Shown: positions 18,632 to 28,845, counted from the stretch's first letter. The stretch is 55,716 nt of DNA from CAKOTZ01 sp964489885 (GCA_964489885.1 CAZAZX010000009.1:1-55716), one strand, 5' to 3'. The notes: generated from the letters alone by a model not told the origin. Translations and numbers: made by a program.

Positions 18632-20521
18632 TTATCTACCTCCTCCGGCCACCGGCCGCCTCCTCCAGCTCCTCCTCCACCAGAGAATCCACCTCCATAA
18701 CCTTCTGCTGATGAAACTCCACTAAAATATGCAGCTGATGTTGAAGTTTCCAAATTATAAATAAATCCACTACTAAGATTACTATTATAGGCTATTCCTA
18801 AATATGTACTATTATTCAAGAAATCTTCTGTTAGTTCAGGGTATGTGACTTTTAATTGGTTTAGTACTTTTTCTGCAATTCCAAAAACAGTTGCATAAAC
18901 CAAATATTTTTCCCATAAAACAACTTCTGGAGCGTGCCTTTCATCTAGCTTTGAGAAGTCTTCCATATACTTTTTAAGACCTCTCCATTGTTCTCTCTCT
19001 TCCATTCCCTTTGGAGTTAGTTCATTATAGCCTTTGCTAATACGCTTTGTCAATACCGCACAAATAATAAATAAAGCAATTATAACAATAGAAAAACTAA
19101 CTGTTATTTTAATTATTAAATTAAGTATTACAAATACTATCATTCCGTATCATATATTCATAAGGTCTTAAATTCCACTTTTTCCATTCTTTATATAACT
19201 TTTCATTATAATTATTTTCTTTTATGTTTTCATCTTTTCCAAATTTATTAATTTTATCAATATATTTTACAAAATCCTTCTGTTCTTTTTCAGCATATTT
19301 TTTTAGCTCCTTCATAGTAAAGCCATCATTTTCTTTATCTACCTTTTTTAAAAGTTCATAAAGAATTTCTTCGTCTTTAGATAATTTTTCAGTTCCTGTT
19401 AATATATGAATTTTTATATTTTTTTTATCAATTTCTTCAAATGATAAATATTTTTTCATGCAAAGGCTTAGCATTATTGCAGACAACACTCTTGGCATAA
19501 ACTCACCAGTTTCAAATCCTTCCATATAATAAATAAAACCTGTTTTTGCTGGAGTTTGATTTTTACCAGGAAAATCTCTATAATATTCCACTTTTTCAAC
19601 TGGATCTGGAATTTCAATTTCATCTATTTTTTTTTTATATTTAAATGTTTCATAAGAAAAAAATATAATTAGCCCAATTCCAGCAACACTTCCTGTAATT
19701 TTCATTACTTGTGCCTTAAGTTCTGCTGCTCTTTTTGCCCTTTCTCTCTGTTCATTAGCTTGTCTTGCCCAGTTGCTCTCTTCTAAAAGAATAGTGTTGA
19801 ATCTTTCATTTGTTGAAATATTTTTATTTAATGGAAATAATGTATTGGGTAGCGCCATTCTGACTTCTAAAAAATTTCCACTATAAAAATTATCTACACT
19901 AAAACTAACTTTAGTTGTTGATTCTATCTTTATTTCACCATTTAATTGTCCATGTGCCCATGCTCTTATTTCCATTTTATTAATTTGCCCTTCTGGAATA
20001 AATATCTTTCCAGTTACTTTATTAATATTAACTTCAAAATTCGTTCCTATAAACTGCCAATATAATTCTGAACAATCTGCATAATTTTTAACTGCATCAA
20101 CAATAGTATATGAAATTTTATAAGTTTTACTACCATGTTTTTCGTTGATTCCCCATGCTATTTCGTAATTCCCTTTACTATTTATTAATGCATAAAAGCA
20201 ATTTTTATCAACGTGTTCTACTTCTACATTCTTTTGTTCAAAAGGAATTTCTTCATTGTCTAGAATCTGTGTTACTTTTACATTTTTTATACCGCTATAT
20301 TTTGAAGAATCTAACTCAAATGTTTTAAATAAGGTATTTGTCATATCATATACATAAATATCCCATGTTTCTATAACATTCATGCTTCCATCTTGATTTA
20401 AATTAACATCAAAATTCAAAGATTCCAATTGAAAATCAGAACTAGCAAATGACGTACTTTGTATTGCAAAATATGTTAAAGTAAAAAGAAAAACTGTTAA
20501 AAGTATTTTTATTTTTTTCAT
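18632..20521 (-). CDS. DUF2207 membrane protein, read through three CGG +1 shifts
   Basis: The protein would be about 628 residues. A signal peptide (about 1-27) is followed by the extracellular DUF2207 domain (about 30-230), a membrane helix near 275, a cytoplasmic region, two further helices and a glycine-rich tail, the usual DUF2207 plan. Frame 0 ends at 19121. At CGG 19147-19145 (ATG ATA CGG AAT) a skip gives ATA GGA ATG ATA GTA and runs into the helices encoded at 19143-18660. In the tail, CGG at 18654-18652 and, in the new frame, CGG at 18647-18645 each require a skip. The result is an uninterrupted Gly run, then AGA TAA at 18632, 5 bp before the exchanger start. Function of the family is unknown. 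Confidence 0.85.
18645..18654 (-). other. Two in-frame CGG +1 shift sites in the glycine tail (DUF2207)
   Basis: GGC CGG TGG CCG GAG becomes GGC GGT GGC GGA GGA when the C of each in-frame CGG (18654-18652, then 18647-18645) is skipped. The protein then ends G-R-stop at 18632. Confidence 0.8.
19145..19147 (-). other. In-frame CGG, +1 shift site (DUF2207 gene, membrane helix)
   Basis: Frame 0 continues only seven codons after CGG. Skipping C gives I-G-M-I-V-F-V and joins the C-terminal half of the protein. Confidence 0.85.
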
Positions 20522-20620
20522 AACTCTTCCCCTTAAATTTTTAATATGTTTTATTTTATCATAAAATATCTTATTTGTTAATCAAAGTATAGAAAAAATA
20601 TAATAAGGACCTGACCCGCC

Positions 20621-20676
20621 TGCACAGCTAAAGCTGTGGGTGGCTTACAAAAAGCCTTGTTGTTACACAATAAAAT
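20621..20676 (+). repeat. Dispersed hairpin repeat, copy A
   Basis: It contains the palindrome CACAGCTAAAGCTGTG, a second hairpin GGCTTACAAAAAGCC, and ends TTACACAATAAAATT. It shares its blocks with copies at 15369-15424 (minus) and 37219-37270. It lies in a 245-bp gap upstream of the DUF2207 gene. Confidence 0.6.
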
Positions 20677-20716
20677 TTTACAAAGAGAGTACTATCTACA
20701 TTGATAAAATTCCAAT

Positions 20717-20760
20717 AAAAAACTTGAATTGCTATACAAATTATTTAACAATTCAAGTTC
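20717..20760 (-). terminator. Terminator of the M18 aminopeptidase gene
   Basis: AACTTGAATTG (20721-20731) and CAATTCAAGTT (20749-20759) form a perfect 11-bp stem. On the minus strand it is followed by TTTTTTATT. Confidence 0.8.
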
Positions 20761-20766
20761 ATTTTA

Positions 20767-22179
20767 TTACATTTCAAAGAATTTATTATATGCTCTATAT
20801 GCTGTATAAACGTCAAATTTGCTTGAGACTTCATAAGGTGAATGCATACACAAAATTGGAACACCGCAATCAATAACATCTATTCCTTTATTTGCTAAAA
20901 TATAGGCTATTGTTCCGCCTCCACCTAAATCAACTCTTCCAAGTTCAGATAATTGATATGCAATACCATTACTTTCATATAAATTTCTTATTTCAGCAAC
21001 ATATTCAGCATTTGCATCAGAAGCTCCAGACTTTCCTCTTGCACCAGTATATTTATTTACAGTCATTCCATGTCCCAATCTACCTGCATTGTTCCTTTCA
21101 GACACGTCTGAAAAAGTTGGGTCTAAGCCTGCATCAACGTCTGCTGACAACATTTTTGAATGACAGAAAACTTTTTCAAGCATATTTGGTACATTTTCTC
21201 CACGTTTATTCAAGATTTCAGAAACAAAATAATCAAATACGTGTGATTCCATTCCTGTGTTTCCAACACTTCCAATTTCTTCTTTATCTGATAATATGCT
21301 TATAGCAGTTTTCTTTGGGTTCTTAACGTCCAATATTGCTCTCAAAGATGTATATGCACATACCCTATCATCTTGACCATAAGATGCAACCATACTTCTA
21401 TCAAACCCTAAACTTCTTGCTTTGAATGCAGGAACAATTTCTAGCTCTGAACTTAAGAAGTCTACTTCTTTAATTCCATATTTTTCATTTAATATTTTCA
21501 ATATATTCAATTTAACTTTATTAGCAGATGTTGAATCTTTATATGGAATACTTCCCAACATAAGATTAAGTTCCTCGCCCTTAATTCCATCCTTTAATTT
21601 TCTTTCAACTTGTTCTTGTGCTAAGTGAGGTAATAAATCTGTAATAGTAAATACAGGATCGTTTTCATCTTCTCCAATATTTATTGTGATTTTTTCTCCA
21701 TTTGTTTTAACTATTACACCATGTAAAGCAAGAGGAATAGTTCCCCATTGATATTTTTTTATTCCTCCATAATAGTGTGTCTTAAATAATGCAAATTCTT
21801 CTTGTTCATATAAAGGATTTGGTTTTAAATCGAGTCTTGGAGAATCAACATGTGCACCAATTATATTTAGACCTTTCTCTAGTTTTTCCTCGCCTATTAC
21901 TGCAGTATACATACTTTTACCGCGATTAACATAGTAAACTCTATCACCTTTTTCAAGTCTGTCAAGTTCTTCTATATTTTTAAAACCATTTTTTTCAAGA
22001 ATTTCTTTTGAAAAAGCAATAACCTCTCTTTCAGTCTTACACTTATTTAAAAAATACATATATTCATCCGCAAATTTGAATATAAGTTTTTCATCCTCTT
22101 CTGTTGTTTTTTCCCAACCGCTAACTTTTTCATTAAAAAGAATTTTTCCTAAATCTTCACTTTTTGTAATTTCGTCCAT
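20767..22179 (-). CDS. M18-family aminopeptidase
   Basis: The protein has 470 residues. M18 enzymes are cytoplasmic dizinc aminopeptidases that remove acidic or neutral N-terminal residues. Metal and catalytic segments are present: NIIGAHVDSPRLDLKPNPLY (first His and Asp region), ISILSDKEEIGSVGNTGMES (catalytic Glu), LSADVDAGLDPTFSDVSE (metal Asp), and CMHSPYEVSSKFD near the C-terminus (last His ligand). The length fits the family. It ends at its own terminator. No in-frame CGG. Confidence 0.93.
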   Translation of the reverse strand: MDEITKSEDLGKILFNEKVSGWEKTTEEDEKLIFKFADEYMYFLNKCKTEREVIAFSKEILEKNGFKNIEELDRLEKGDRVYYVNRGKSMYTAVIGEEKLEKGLNIIGAHVDSPRLDLKPNPLYEQEEFALFKTHYYGGIKKYQWGTIPLALHGVIVKTNGEKITINIGEDENDPVFTITDLLPHLAQEQVERKLKDGIKGEELNLMLGSIPYKDSTSANKVKLNILKILNEKYGIKEVDFLSSELEIVPAFKARSLGFDRSMVASYGQDDRVCAYTSLRAILDVKNPKKTAISILSDKEEIGSVGNTGMESHVFDYFVSEILNKRGENVPNMLEKVFCHSKMLSADVDAGLDPTFSDVSERNNAGRLGHGMTVNKYTGARGKSGASDANAEYVAEIRNLYESNGIAYQLSELGRVDLGGGGTIAYILANKGIDVIDCGVPILCMHSPYEVSSKFDVYTAYRAYNKFFEM

Positions 22180-22260
22180 TTACATTCATCCATCCTTTCA
22201 AAATATTTGTATAATCAATGTTATACAAATTATAACTATATATTACCAATATTTAAAAAA

Positions 22261-22926
22261 TTATTCAATCACAATTTCATTATTTTTTAAATATGCATAA
22301 TCTAATTTTTTATTTTTAGCAGAAGTAATTTCAGGTAAAATATTTAGTTGTTTAACAACATTTGCTATCCTAATTTGTGGATTTTCTATTCCACGTGCTG
22401 CAATTATTGCTTTTATATTTCCTTTTGCTCCTGCATGTGCCATTCCCTTTAAAGAGCCTGTAACAACTATATTCCCACCAGCAATAACCTCTGAACCTGC
22501 ATTCACATCACCAATTATCACGATACTATCTTCAAATTCCATCCTTGTACCACAACGTACAGATCCCTTATAAAATTTTGTTTCAGTTACATCTAGATTT
22601 TTTTCATAAGTTCTTAATATCCCATGTAATCCCAATTCTGTTGGGCTGTCAAATTTAACTTCAACTTCTAATTGAGTCTTAATTAATTCTCTAATACCCT
22701 TCATTTCTTCGTTTGTTAAATTTTTTCCTGTAATATAAATAGGTGTTTTTTCTTCTTGATATAGTTTTTTTAATTTAGGAAGTTTTTCTTCAAATTCCTT
22801 CATTACTTCTTCATGAGTAGCCTCTTGATTAATTTTCAATAGCATTTCATCTTTTTTTAAGTTTATGTATATATTTTGTTTCTCTTCATTATTTATCTTT
22901 TGCTTGTTAGTTTCTGTTTTTTCCAT
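22261..22926 (-). CDS. minC: Septum-site determining protein MinC
   Basis: The protein has 221 residues. The variable N-terminal domain is followed by the beta-helical C-terminal domain with RTYEKNLDVTETKFYKGSVR, VIIGDVNAGSEVIAGGNIVV and GSLKGMAHAGAKGNIKA, which are diagnostic. MinC blocks FtsZ assembly away from mid-cell when recruited by MinD. ATG 22926 is chosen because AAAGGATG precedes it; the longer reading overlaps the PBP2 gene. minD usually follows, but here an M18 aminopeptidase gene comes next. Confidence 0.92.
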   Translation of the reverse strand: MEKTETNKQKINNEEKQNIYINLKKDEMLLKINQEATHEEVMKEFEEKLPKLKKLYQEEKTPIYITGKNLTNEEMKGIRELIKTQLEVEVKFDSPTELGLHGILRTYEKNLDVTETKFYKGSVRCGTRMEFEDSIVIIGDVNAGSEVIAGGNIVVTGSLKGMAHAGAKGNIKAIIAARGIENPQIRIANVVKQLNILPEITSAKNKKLDYAYLKNNEIVIE

Positions 22927-22945
22927 ATATATCATCCTTTCAAAA

Positions 22946-25021
22946 TTAACGTATGCTTTCTGTATATGCTGTTGCTTGAGCTTCTTCTTCAACTGTGTTT
23001 GAATTCATTCCAAAGTATTCTGCAATTATATCTCTTACAACTTCTGCTGTATAGTTACCATGTCCTCCATTTTCTACCATAACAACAACTGCTATTTCCG
23101 GGTCATCAAAAGGTGCAAATCCTGTAAACCAAGCTGTTACATCAGTTCCTGATGTTTCTGCTGAACCTGTTTTGCCTCCAACTGGTATGTTAAAATCTCT
23201 AAATATATTATAAGCAGTACCACCAGGATCCATAGCAACAGAACGCATTCCCTCTAAAACAGTATCAAGATTTTCTTTGCTAATCTGCGGTATATCATTG
23301 TTTGTTTGATTTAAGCCTAACTTTTTATTTACAAAATCCGTAATTTCAGACTTTGGGACTTCAGAGCCATCAGCTCTTATTGCTGATTTTACAATGCTTA
23401 AGTTAATTCTGTTTCCCCCATTTGCTAGAATACTAATATATCTTGCCATTTGTAAAGGTGAAAAATCATTATCGGATTGACCAATTGCAGCACTCAAAAT
23501 GTTACCAATATACCATGTTTCTCCTTTTGCTGCGGAATTCTCCTTTGAAGCTAGTTCACCAGCTGTTTCGCCTGGCAACTCAATACCCGTTTTTTCTCCT
23601 AAGCCAAAATATCTAGCATATTTTGAAAGATTGTCAATTCCCATTCTTCTTCCGACTTCATAAAAATAAAAGTTACAAGACTTTTGGATTGCATCTATAA
23701 CATCAACCCTACCATGTCCTCTATGATATTGTGTATAATACCAACAAACTGGCTTTGTCCAATATGGGTAAACACCAGTATCATTAACAGTATCTTTTTT
23801 TGATATTACTCCAGTTTCCAGTGCGGCAACGGCTGTTGCCATTTTAAAAGTAGACCCTGGTGCCCATGAGCCAGAAACCGCTCTATTATATAATGCTTTA
23901 TTTTCTTGATATGATGCCCAAATATCATCTGTCAACCCACTATACATTATTCCTGGGTTATAATCTGGATAATTTGCCAATGCTAAAACTTCTCCTGTTT
24001 TAACATTTGTTACAACAACCGCTCCACCCTTAGCATCATATCTTTGAGAAAAGCCACCATTTCTAATTTTTTCTATATTATTTTTTAAAGCCGTTTCAGC
24101 TATTGCCTGCAAATTTGAATCTATAGTCAATACTATATTTGAGCCAGCAACAGCTTCTTTTGAAATATATTCTCCAGTTTGAGAACCATCTACGTCCATA
24201 TCTATCTGTTTAACGCCATCTTCGCCTCTTAAATATTCTTCAAATACTGATTCAATTCCAGTTTTTCCTATATAATCATCTGGTGAATATGTATCTTTTC
24301 TTGTTGCATATTCTTTTTCACCTATTCTACCAATATATCCTAAAACGTGTGAAGCAAGGTTACCCTTTGTGTAACTTCTAATTGGAACTTTTACAATTGT
24401 TAATCCAGGAAAATCTTCTGATCTTTCTTCAAATTCTTGTAAACTAGCATTACTTATTCCTTTAGAAAGTTCTATTGACTTTATTGTACTGTATCCCTTT
24501 GTTTTTATTTCATAAACAATTCCCATTATCTTTCTTGTATCTTCAATTGACTGATTTTTTATTTCATACTTGTTTTTTAATTTATAAAAGGCTTGTTCTG
24601 GAGTTGCTGTTAGTTCCATATTATTCTTGGTTTTCCATTTATTTAAGCTTTCCTCGTCAGTAATCGTAAACGCAAATGGATTGATGCTTATTGGTAACGT
24701 ATCTGTATAGTTATCACCATTCTTTTCTAATACATTTATCATATCTAAAATAGAATTATTTAAGGTATCAGTATCTACTTTTGTTTTATATAATTCAAGA
24801 TTTAATCCCATTGTTGTTCCAACTAATGTATTTCCAGTTCTATCTAATATAGAACCTCTTGCAGCTTCCAAAACGCTTTCTCTTGTAAGTTTAGTGTCAG
24901 ATTGAGTTCTATATTCTTGTCCATGTACAATTTGTAAATTAAATAGTTGAACTAAAACAATTATTCCTACAATATAAACTAAAACTGTCAAAATGTTAAA
25001 TCTTAAACGATTGTTTTCCAC
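22946..25021 (-). CDS. mrdA: Penicillin-binding protein 2 (class B transpeptidase)
   Basis: The protein has about 691 residues. A single N-terminal membrane anchor (about 8-30) is followed by the dimerisation domain and a transpeptidase domain. Active-site motifs are S-x-x-K in WAPGSTFKMATAVAALE, S-x-N in IQKSCNFYFYEVG and K-T-G in PVGGKTGSAETSG. PBP2 makes lateral-wall peptidoglycan with MreBCD. The start is GTG 25021, placed by AAAGGAGGTG just upstream; a longer reading from 25060 lacks a site. The gene order mreB-mreC-mreD-mrdA-minC on one strand indicates one elongasome operon. Confidence 0.95.
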   Translation of the reverse strand: MENNRLRFNILTVLVYIVGIIVLVQLFNLQIVHGQEYRTQSDTKLTRESVLEAARGSILDRTGNTLVGTTMGLNLELYKTKVDTDTLNNSILDMINVLEKNGDNYTDTLPISINPFAFTITDEESLNKWKTKNNMELTATPEQAFYKLKNKYEIKNQSIEDTRKIMGIVYEIKTKGYSTIKSIELSKGISNASLQEFEERSEDFPGLTIVKVPIRSYTKGNLASHVLGYIGRIGEKEYATRKDTYSPDDYIGKTGIESVFEEYLRGEDGVKQIDMDVDGSQTGEYISKEAVAGSNIVLTIDSNLQAIAETALKNNIEKIRNGGFSQRYDAKGGAVVVTNVKTGEVLALANYPDYNPGIMYSGLTDDIWASYQENKALYNRAVSGSWAPGSTFKMATAVAALETGVISKKDTVNDTGVYPYWTKPVCWYYTQYHRGHGRVDVIDAIQKSCNFYFYEVGRRMGIDNLSKYARYFGLGEKTGIELPGETAGELASKENSAAKGETWYIGNILSAAIGQSDNDFSPLQMARYISILANGGNRINLSIVKSAIRADGSEVPKSEITDFVNKKLGLNQTNNDIPQISKENLDTVLEGMRSVAMDPGGTAYNIFRDFNIPVGGKTGSAETSGTDVTAWFTGFAPFDDPEIAVVVMVENGGHGNYTAEVVRDIIAEYFGMNSNTVEEEAQATAYTESIR

Positions 25022-25075
25022 AAAGCACCTCCTTTTATATGCAACAATTTTATGCCGCAATAAATAATTTATATT

Positions 25076-25609
25076 TTAAAAATATTTTGTTAGTATATTA
25101 TTTCCTTTAAATATTGATTCAATAGCATATCCAGCCTTTTTTATAAGTGGATATAAGATAATTGTTAGCAAGAATTGATAAAAAAGTTCAATTAGTAAAA
25201 TTTTTATAAATGCTACAATTTCAACATCAAGCTTAAAAGCATAGATATTTATTATATATCTAAGAGATTCATATATAATTGTTGTGACTATAACCATTAA
25301 AATTATAGTAAGTTTACTATCTTTTGAAAAATTTTTGTCTAGATATCCTCCAAGGAATCCAACTATTGCTAGTAGAATCGCAGTTGGTCCAATATATTTT
25401 CCAATAAATAAATCCAAAAAGATGCCACAAATTGCGCCTATTAATGTTCCAACAGTTCTACCTGCAAATAATCCAACAAAAAGAATTAATATTACAAATG
25501 TATTTGGCATAATGCCCGCAATATTAAACCAATTAAAGAAATCAATTTGCAAAAAATATAGTATAAAGAAAGTCAAAAACAATAATACAATAGTTAAAGC
25601 TTTTTTCAA
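25076..25609 (-). CDS. mreD: Rod shape-determining protein MreD
   Basis: The protein has 177 residues with five or six membrane helices and little soluble sequence. Recognition rests on size, topology and position between mreC and mrdA; GAICGIFLDLFIGKYIG is typical of MreD (glycine/aspartate-rich loop). The start is TTG 25609 behind GGGAG. Confidence 0.88.
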   Translation of the reverse strand: MKKALTIVLLFLTFFILYFLQIDFFNWFNIAGIMPNTFVILILFVGLFAGRTVGTLIGAICGIFLDLFIGKYIGPTAILLAIVGFLGGYLDKNFSKDSKLTIILMVIVTTIIYESLRYIINIYAFKLDVEIVAFIKILLIELFYQFLLTIILYPLIKKAGYAIESIFKGNNILTKYF

Positions 25610-25669
25610 TTAGATATCTCCCTTCTTTATCTAAATCTATAAGTCATAAAATATATAAATTTAAATACT

Positions 25670-26485
25670 TTAATTTTTAATTACAAGAACAGTTTGTATA
25701 CTTGAAAAATCTACTGCTGTTTTAATTTTTGCGTATCTATCTGTTATATTATTTGTATTAACAACTTCTTGGATTGTTCCGATATGAATCCCTTTAGGAT
25801 AAATACCACCCATTCCAGATGTTTCAACACTATCCCCTTCTACTAATGTAGCTTCAGTTGGAATATACGTTGCACGTAATATTGAATTACTTTCAAGCGT
25901 TCCCTTGCAAACTATAGCATCATTTGTAGTACTTATTGTACTACTTACGCTACTTGCAGGATCGACAATTAATTCTACTTTTGAGCTTGAATTTTCAACA
26001 GAAATTACATGGCCAACTAAACCTTGATCAGCTATAACTGTCATATCTTTTTTTATTCCATCTTTTGTTCCAACATTTATTAAAATAGTATTTGTATAAT
26101 TACTTGTATCTCTATTTACAATATAAGCTGGAACAGTGTTAAAATCAGTATATTTTTGTGACAAATTCATATATTCTTTCATAGTTAAATTTTCTGCTTT
26201 AATAACTTCAAGCTCTCTTAAGCTTTTTTCTAAATTACTATTTTTTTCTTTTAATTCCTTATTTTCTTCCTGCAATTTGCTAATATCTGTAAAGAAAGAA
26301 TTATTTCCTTCAATTTTGTTTTTTAAAAAAACTAAACTATTTTGAATAGGCATTATCATTTTTGAAGCTGCACTTTCAATATATGAAAATTTCTCAACAT
26401 TTACGTTTGATAAAATTACTAATAAAATTAATAAAATTACTGTTATAACAACTCCCAATACCCCTGGTTTGTCGCTTTTATACAT
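25670..26485 (-). CDS. mreC: Rod shape-determining protein MreC
   Basis: The protein has 271 residues. The N-terminal membrane anchor (about 10-28) is followed by a coiled coil (about 65-100, KLQEENKELKEKNSNLEK) and the two beta-barrel domains of MreC, with VGTKDGIKKDMTVIADQGLV, DPASSVSSTIS and GMGGIYPKGIHIGTI. It forms the extracytoplasmic scaffold of the elongasome, linking MreB and PBP2. Confidence 0.93.
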   Translation of the reverse strand: MYKSDKPGVLGVVITVILLILLVILSNVNVEKFSYIESAASKMIMPIQNSLVFLKNKIEGNNSFFTDISKLQEENKELKEKNSNLEKSLRELEVIKAENLTMKEYMNLSQKYTDFNTVPAYIVNRDTSNYTNTILINVGTKDGIKKDMTVIADQGLVGHVISVENSSSKVELIVDPASSVSSTISTTNDAIVCKGTLESNSILRATYIPTEATLVEGDSVETSGMGGIYPKGIHIGTIQEVVNTNNITDRYAKIKTAVDFSSIQTVLVIKN

Positions 26486-26499
26486 CTACAATTCTCCTC

Positions 26500-27531
26500 T
26501 TAACTTTTTCTCCTAGCATTAACTAAAACAGTTTTTAATTTTTCTAAATCTTCTAGTGTTTTTCCAGCACCTTTAACAACACAATCTAATGGATCTTCTG
26601 CAACATACACTGGCATTTGTGTTTTTTGGCTTAGTAGCTTGTCTAAATTTTGAATTAATGCTCCACCACCTGCTAGTACTATTCCTTTTTCAATAATATC
26701 AGAAGCCAACTCTGGTGGTGTTTTTTCTAGTGTTAATTTCACAACTTCAACAATTTCGCCTATTGATTCTCTCATTGCTTCTTCTGCTTGAGATGATGTT
26801 ATTTCAATATTTCTTGGTAGTCCACTTGCTAAATCTCTTCCTCTAACTTCTATGCTAGTTTCTGACATTAACGGCATTGCACAGCCAACTTTTATTTTTA
26901 TTTCTTCAGCAGTTGTATTTCCTATTGCAAGTCCCATTTCTTTTTTTACATAATTAACAATGTCTTCGTCTAGTGAATCACCTGCTGTTTTTATTGAATT
27001 ACTAACAACAATTCCGCCTAAAGAAATAACAGCTACCTCTGTTGTACCCCCGCCTATATCTACTATTATATTTCCACTTGGTTCTGCAACTTCAAGTCCT
27101 GCTCCAATTGCTGCTGCCATTGGTTCTTCTATTATATAAACTTCTCTTGCTCCTGCATTTATAATTGATTCTTCTACAGCTCTTTCTTCAACTTCGGTAA
27201 TTCCTGATGGAACTCCAACAACTACTCTAGGTTTCCCAACATTATATCTTGAAGTGATTTTATTTAGTATATTTTTTAACATCAATTGTGTTGCTGTAAA
27301 GTCAGCAATTACTCCATCCTTCAAAGGTCTTACAGCTTTTATATCTCCAGGTGTTCTTCCAAGCATTTCTTTAGCCTCAATTCCTGTTCCAAGAATTTCA
27401 CCTGTTTTTCTGTCTATAGCTACAGCTGATGGCTCATTTAAAACAATTCCTTTTCCCTTTATTGTTACCAATATATTAGCTGTACCCAAATCTATTCCTA
27501 TGTCTTTTCCTCCAAAGTTAAATAATTTCAT
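26500..27531 (-). CDS. mreB: Rod shape-determining actin homologue MreB
   Basis: The protein has 343 residues. Actin-fold nucleotide-binding motifs are clear: GIDLGTANILV (phosphate 1), VIADFTATQLMLK (connect 1), IIVDIGGGTTEVAVISLGG (phosphate 2) and IVLAGGGALIQNLDKL (adenosine). It polymerises under the membrane to guide wall synthesis. Its start overlaps the radC stop by 4 bp. No in-frame CGG despite several GGN runs. Confidence 0.97.
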   Translation of the reverse strand: MKLFNFGGKDIGIDLGTANILVTIKGKGIVLNEPSAVAIDRKTGEILGTGIEAKEMLGRTPGDIKAVRPLKDGVIADFTATQLMLKNILNKITSRYNVGKPRVVVGVPSGITEVEERAVEESIINAGAREVYIIEEPMAAAIGAGLEVAEPSGNIIVDIGGGTTEVAVISLGGIVVSNSIKTAGDSLDEDIVNYVKKEMGLAIGNTTAEEIKIKVGCAMPLMSETSIEVRGRDLASGLPRNIEITSSQAEEAMRESIGEIVEVVKLTLEKTPPELASDIIEKGIVLAGGGALIQNLDKLLSQKTQMPVYVAEDPLDCVVKGAGKTLEDLEKLKTVLVNARRKS

Positions 27532-28253
27532 TTACTCAAAACTTCCTTTCCATTGTCATTCTTTTTGTACTGTTTACAATAAAATATGCTTTCAAATTTT
27601 TCATTTCCTATGATTATATGATCTAGCAATTCAATCCCCATTAACGCAGAACTATCATAAATCCTATCAGTAATCTGATAATCTGCTTTGCTTGGAGTTG
27701 GATCTCCGCTTGGATGATTGTGAACTAAAATTATTCTAGGCACTTGCATTTTTATTGCTTCAAATAATACTTCTCTTGGTTCAATAATTGCATAATTTCC
27801 TGTGCCAATGGAAATATCTGTGATTTTCTGAACAATGTTTTTGTTATTTAAAAGAATGACTTTCGCAATTTCTCTCTTTTCATATTTCATTTGTTTCATT
27901 AGTATATTAGCAACATCATCAGGTTTTCGAATTATTATATTATTTCTATTTATCGGCTTTCCAATACGTTTAGCAAGTTCACATATTGCTTTAAGTTGAA
28001 TAGCTTTAACCTTTCCAATTCCCTTTATTTGCATAAATTCCTGAATAGAAATATCTTGCAGAAAAGTTAAATCATTGTTTTCTTTACTTAAATTTAATAT
28101 TCGTTGTGCAAGTACTAATGCAGATTCATCTTTTGTTCCATTTTTTATTATAATTGCTAGTAATTCAGAATTTGACAACTTTTCTGCCCCTAGCATTTCT
28201 AACTTTTCATAGGGTCTTTCTGAAACAGGTATATCTTTTAATTTAATTGACAT
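27528..28253 (-). CDS. radC: RadC-family JAMM protein
   Basis: The protein has 241 residues. An N-terminal helix-hairpin-helix region (FMQIKGIGKVKAIQLKAI) precedes the JAMM/MPN+ metal site H-x-H-x7-D in LVHNHPSGDPTPSKAD. The family is common and its role unsettled, despite the DNA-repair name. It is usual next to mreB in Firmicutes, as here (4-bp overlap). Confidence 0.93.
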   Translation of the reverse strand: MSIKLKDIPVSERPYEKLEMLGAEKLSNSELLAIIIKNGTKDESALVLAQRILNLSKENNDLTFLQDISIQEFMQIKGIGKVKAIQLKAICELAKRIGKPINRNNIIIRKPDDVANILMKQMKYEKREIAKVILLNNKNIVQKITDISIGTGNYAIIEPREVLFEAIKMQVPRIILVHNHPSGDPTPSKADYQITDRIYDSSALMGIELLDHIIIGNEKFESIFYCKQYKKNDNGKEVLSK

Positions 28254-28304
28254 ATTTACTCCATTTCTAATTTAGCCCCCATATTGAATAAATAAACAAT
28301 AAAA

Positions 28305-28562
28305 CTATATTTTTCTGTATATGAAAATAGCAATAGCTATACCAATTATACTTGCAATATTTATTTTTAGCATAAATCCAAATGTTATATTAATAATATT
28401 TAAATCTAATACTAAAGGGCTGGTTAATCCAAAACTCTGTCCATAAGAAAGCCAGCTCAAGCTATCAACATTGGCTGCGACATTGCCTAATAAACCTCCT
28501 ATTACTATTCCTGACAAAATAAACACAAGTAATATCCATATATTTTTATCTCTTAAACTCAT
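28305..28562 (-). CDS. DUF4321 small membrane protein
   Basis: The protein has 85 residues with two hydrophobic helices (about 8-28 and 62-83). A loop contains GLTSPLVLDLNIINITFGF, which is the DUF4321 signature as I remember it. Such genes often sit just upstream of radC-mreB in Clostridia, as here. Function unknown. Confidence 0.75.
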   Translation of the reverse strand: MSLRDKNIWILLVFILSGIVIGGLLGNVAANVDSLSWLSYGQSFGLTSPLVLDLNIINITFGFMLKINIASIIGIAIAIFIYRKI

Positions 28563-28676
28563 TTGTTACCTCTCTAACTGAGGAAAAATTCCTCTTTTGT
28601 GTCTTAAATATTATATAAGGAAATTAGTATTTTTTCAAGCAATATTTCAAGTATTTTTAAGTTTTTTTATAATTAA

Positions 28677-28706
28677 TTGACAATTCATTTTCATTTGTGC
28701 TATATT
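28677..28706 (+). promoter_or_regulatory. Sigma-A promoter upstream of mecA
   Basis: TTGACA (28677-28682) and TATATT (28701-28706) are 18 bp apart. The leader to the mecA start would be about 130 nt. The gap from 28563 to 28845 otherwise shows only AT-rich sequence. Confidence 0.6.
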
Positions 28707-28845
28707 TAAAAGTACACTTTTTAATATAGTTTAATATAATATTAAAGTACTAATATTATTAGCATTTGGTAAATTTTTATTGTTTATTTTTATTAATATT
28801 AGTAGTATAATTAAATTATAAATAATTAAAAATATGGGGGCTTAT

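Noticed and set aside
20640..20876. Plus-strand 78-codon ORF starting in repeat copy A
   Set aside because: It overlaps the aminopeptidase gene in antisense and has no family resemblance.
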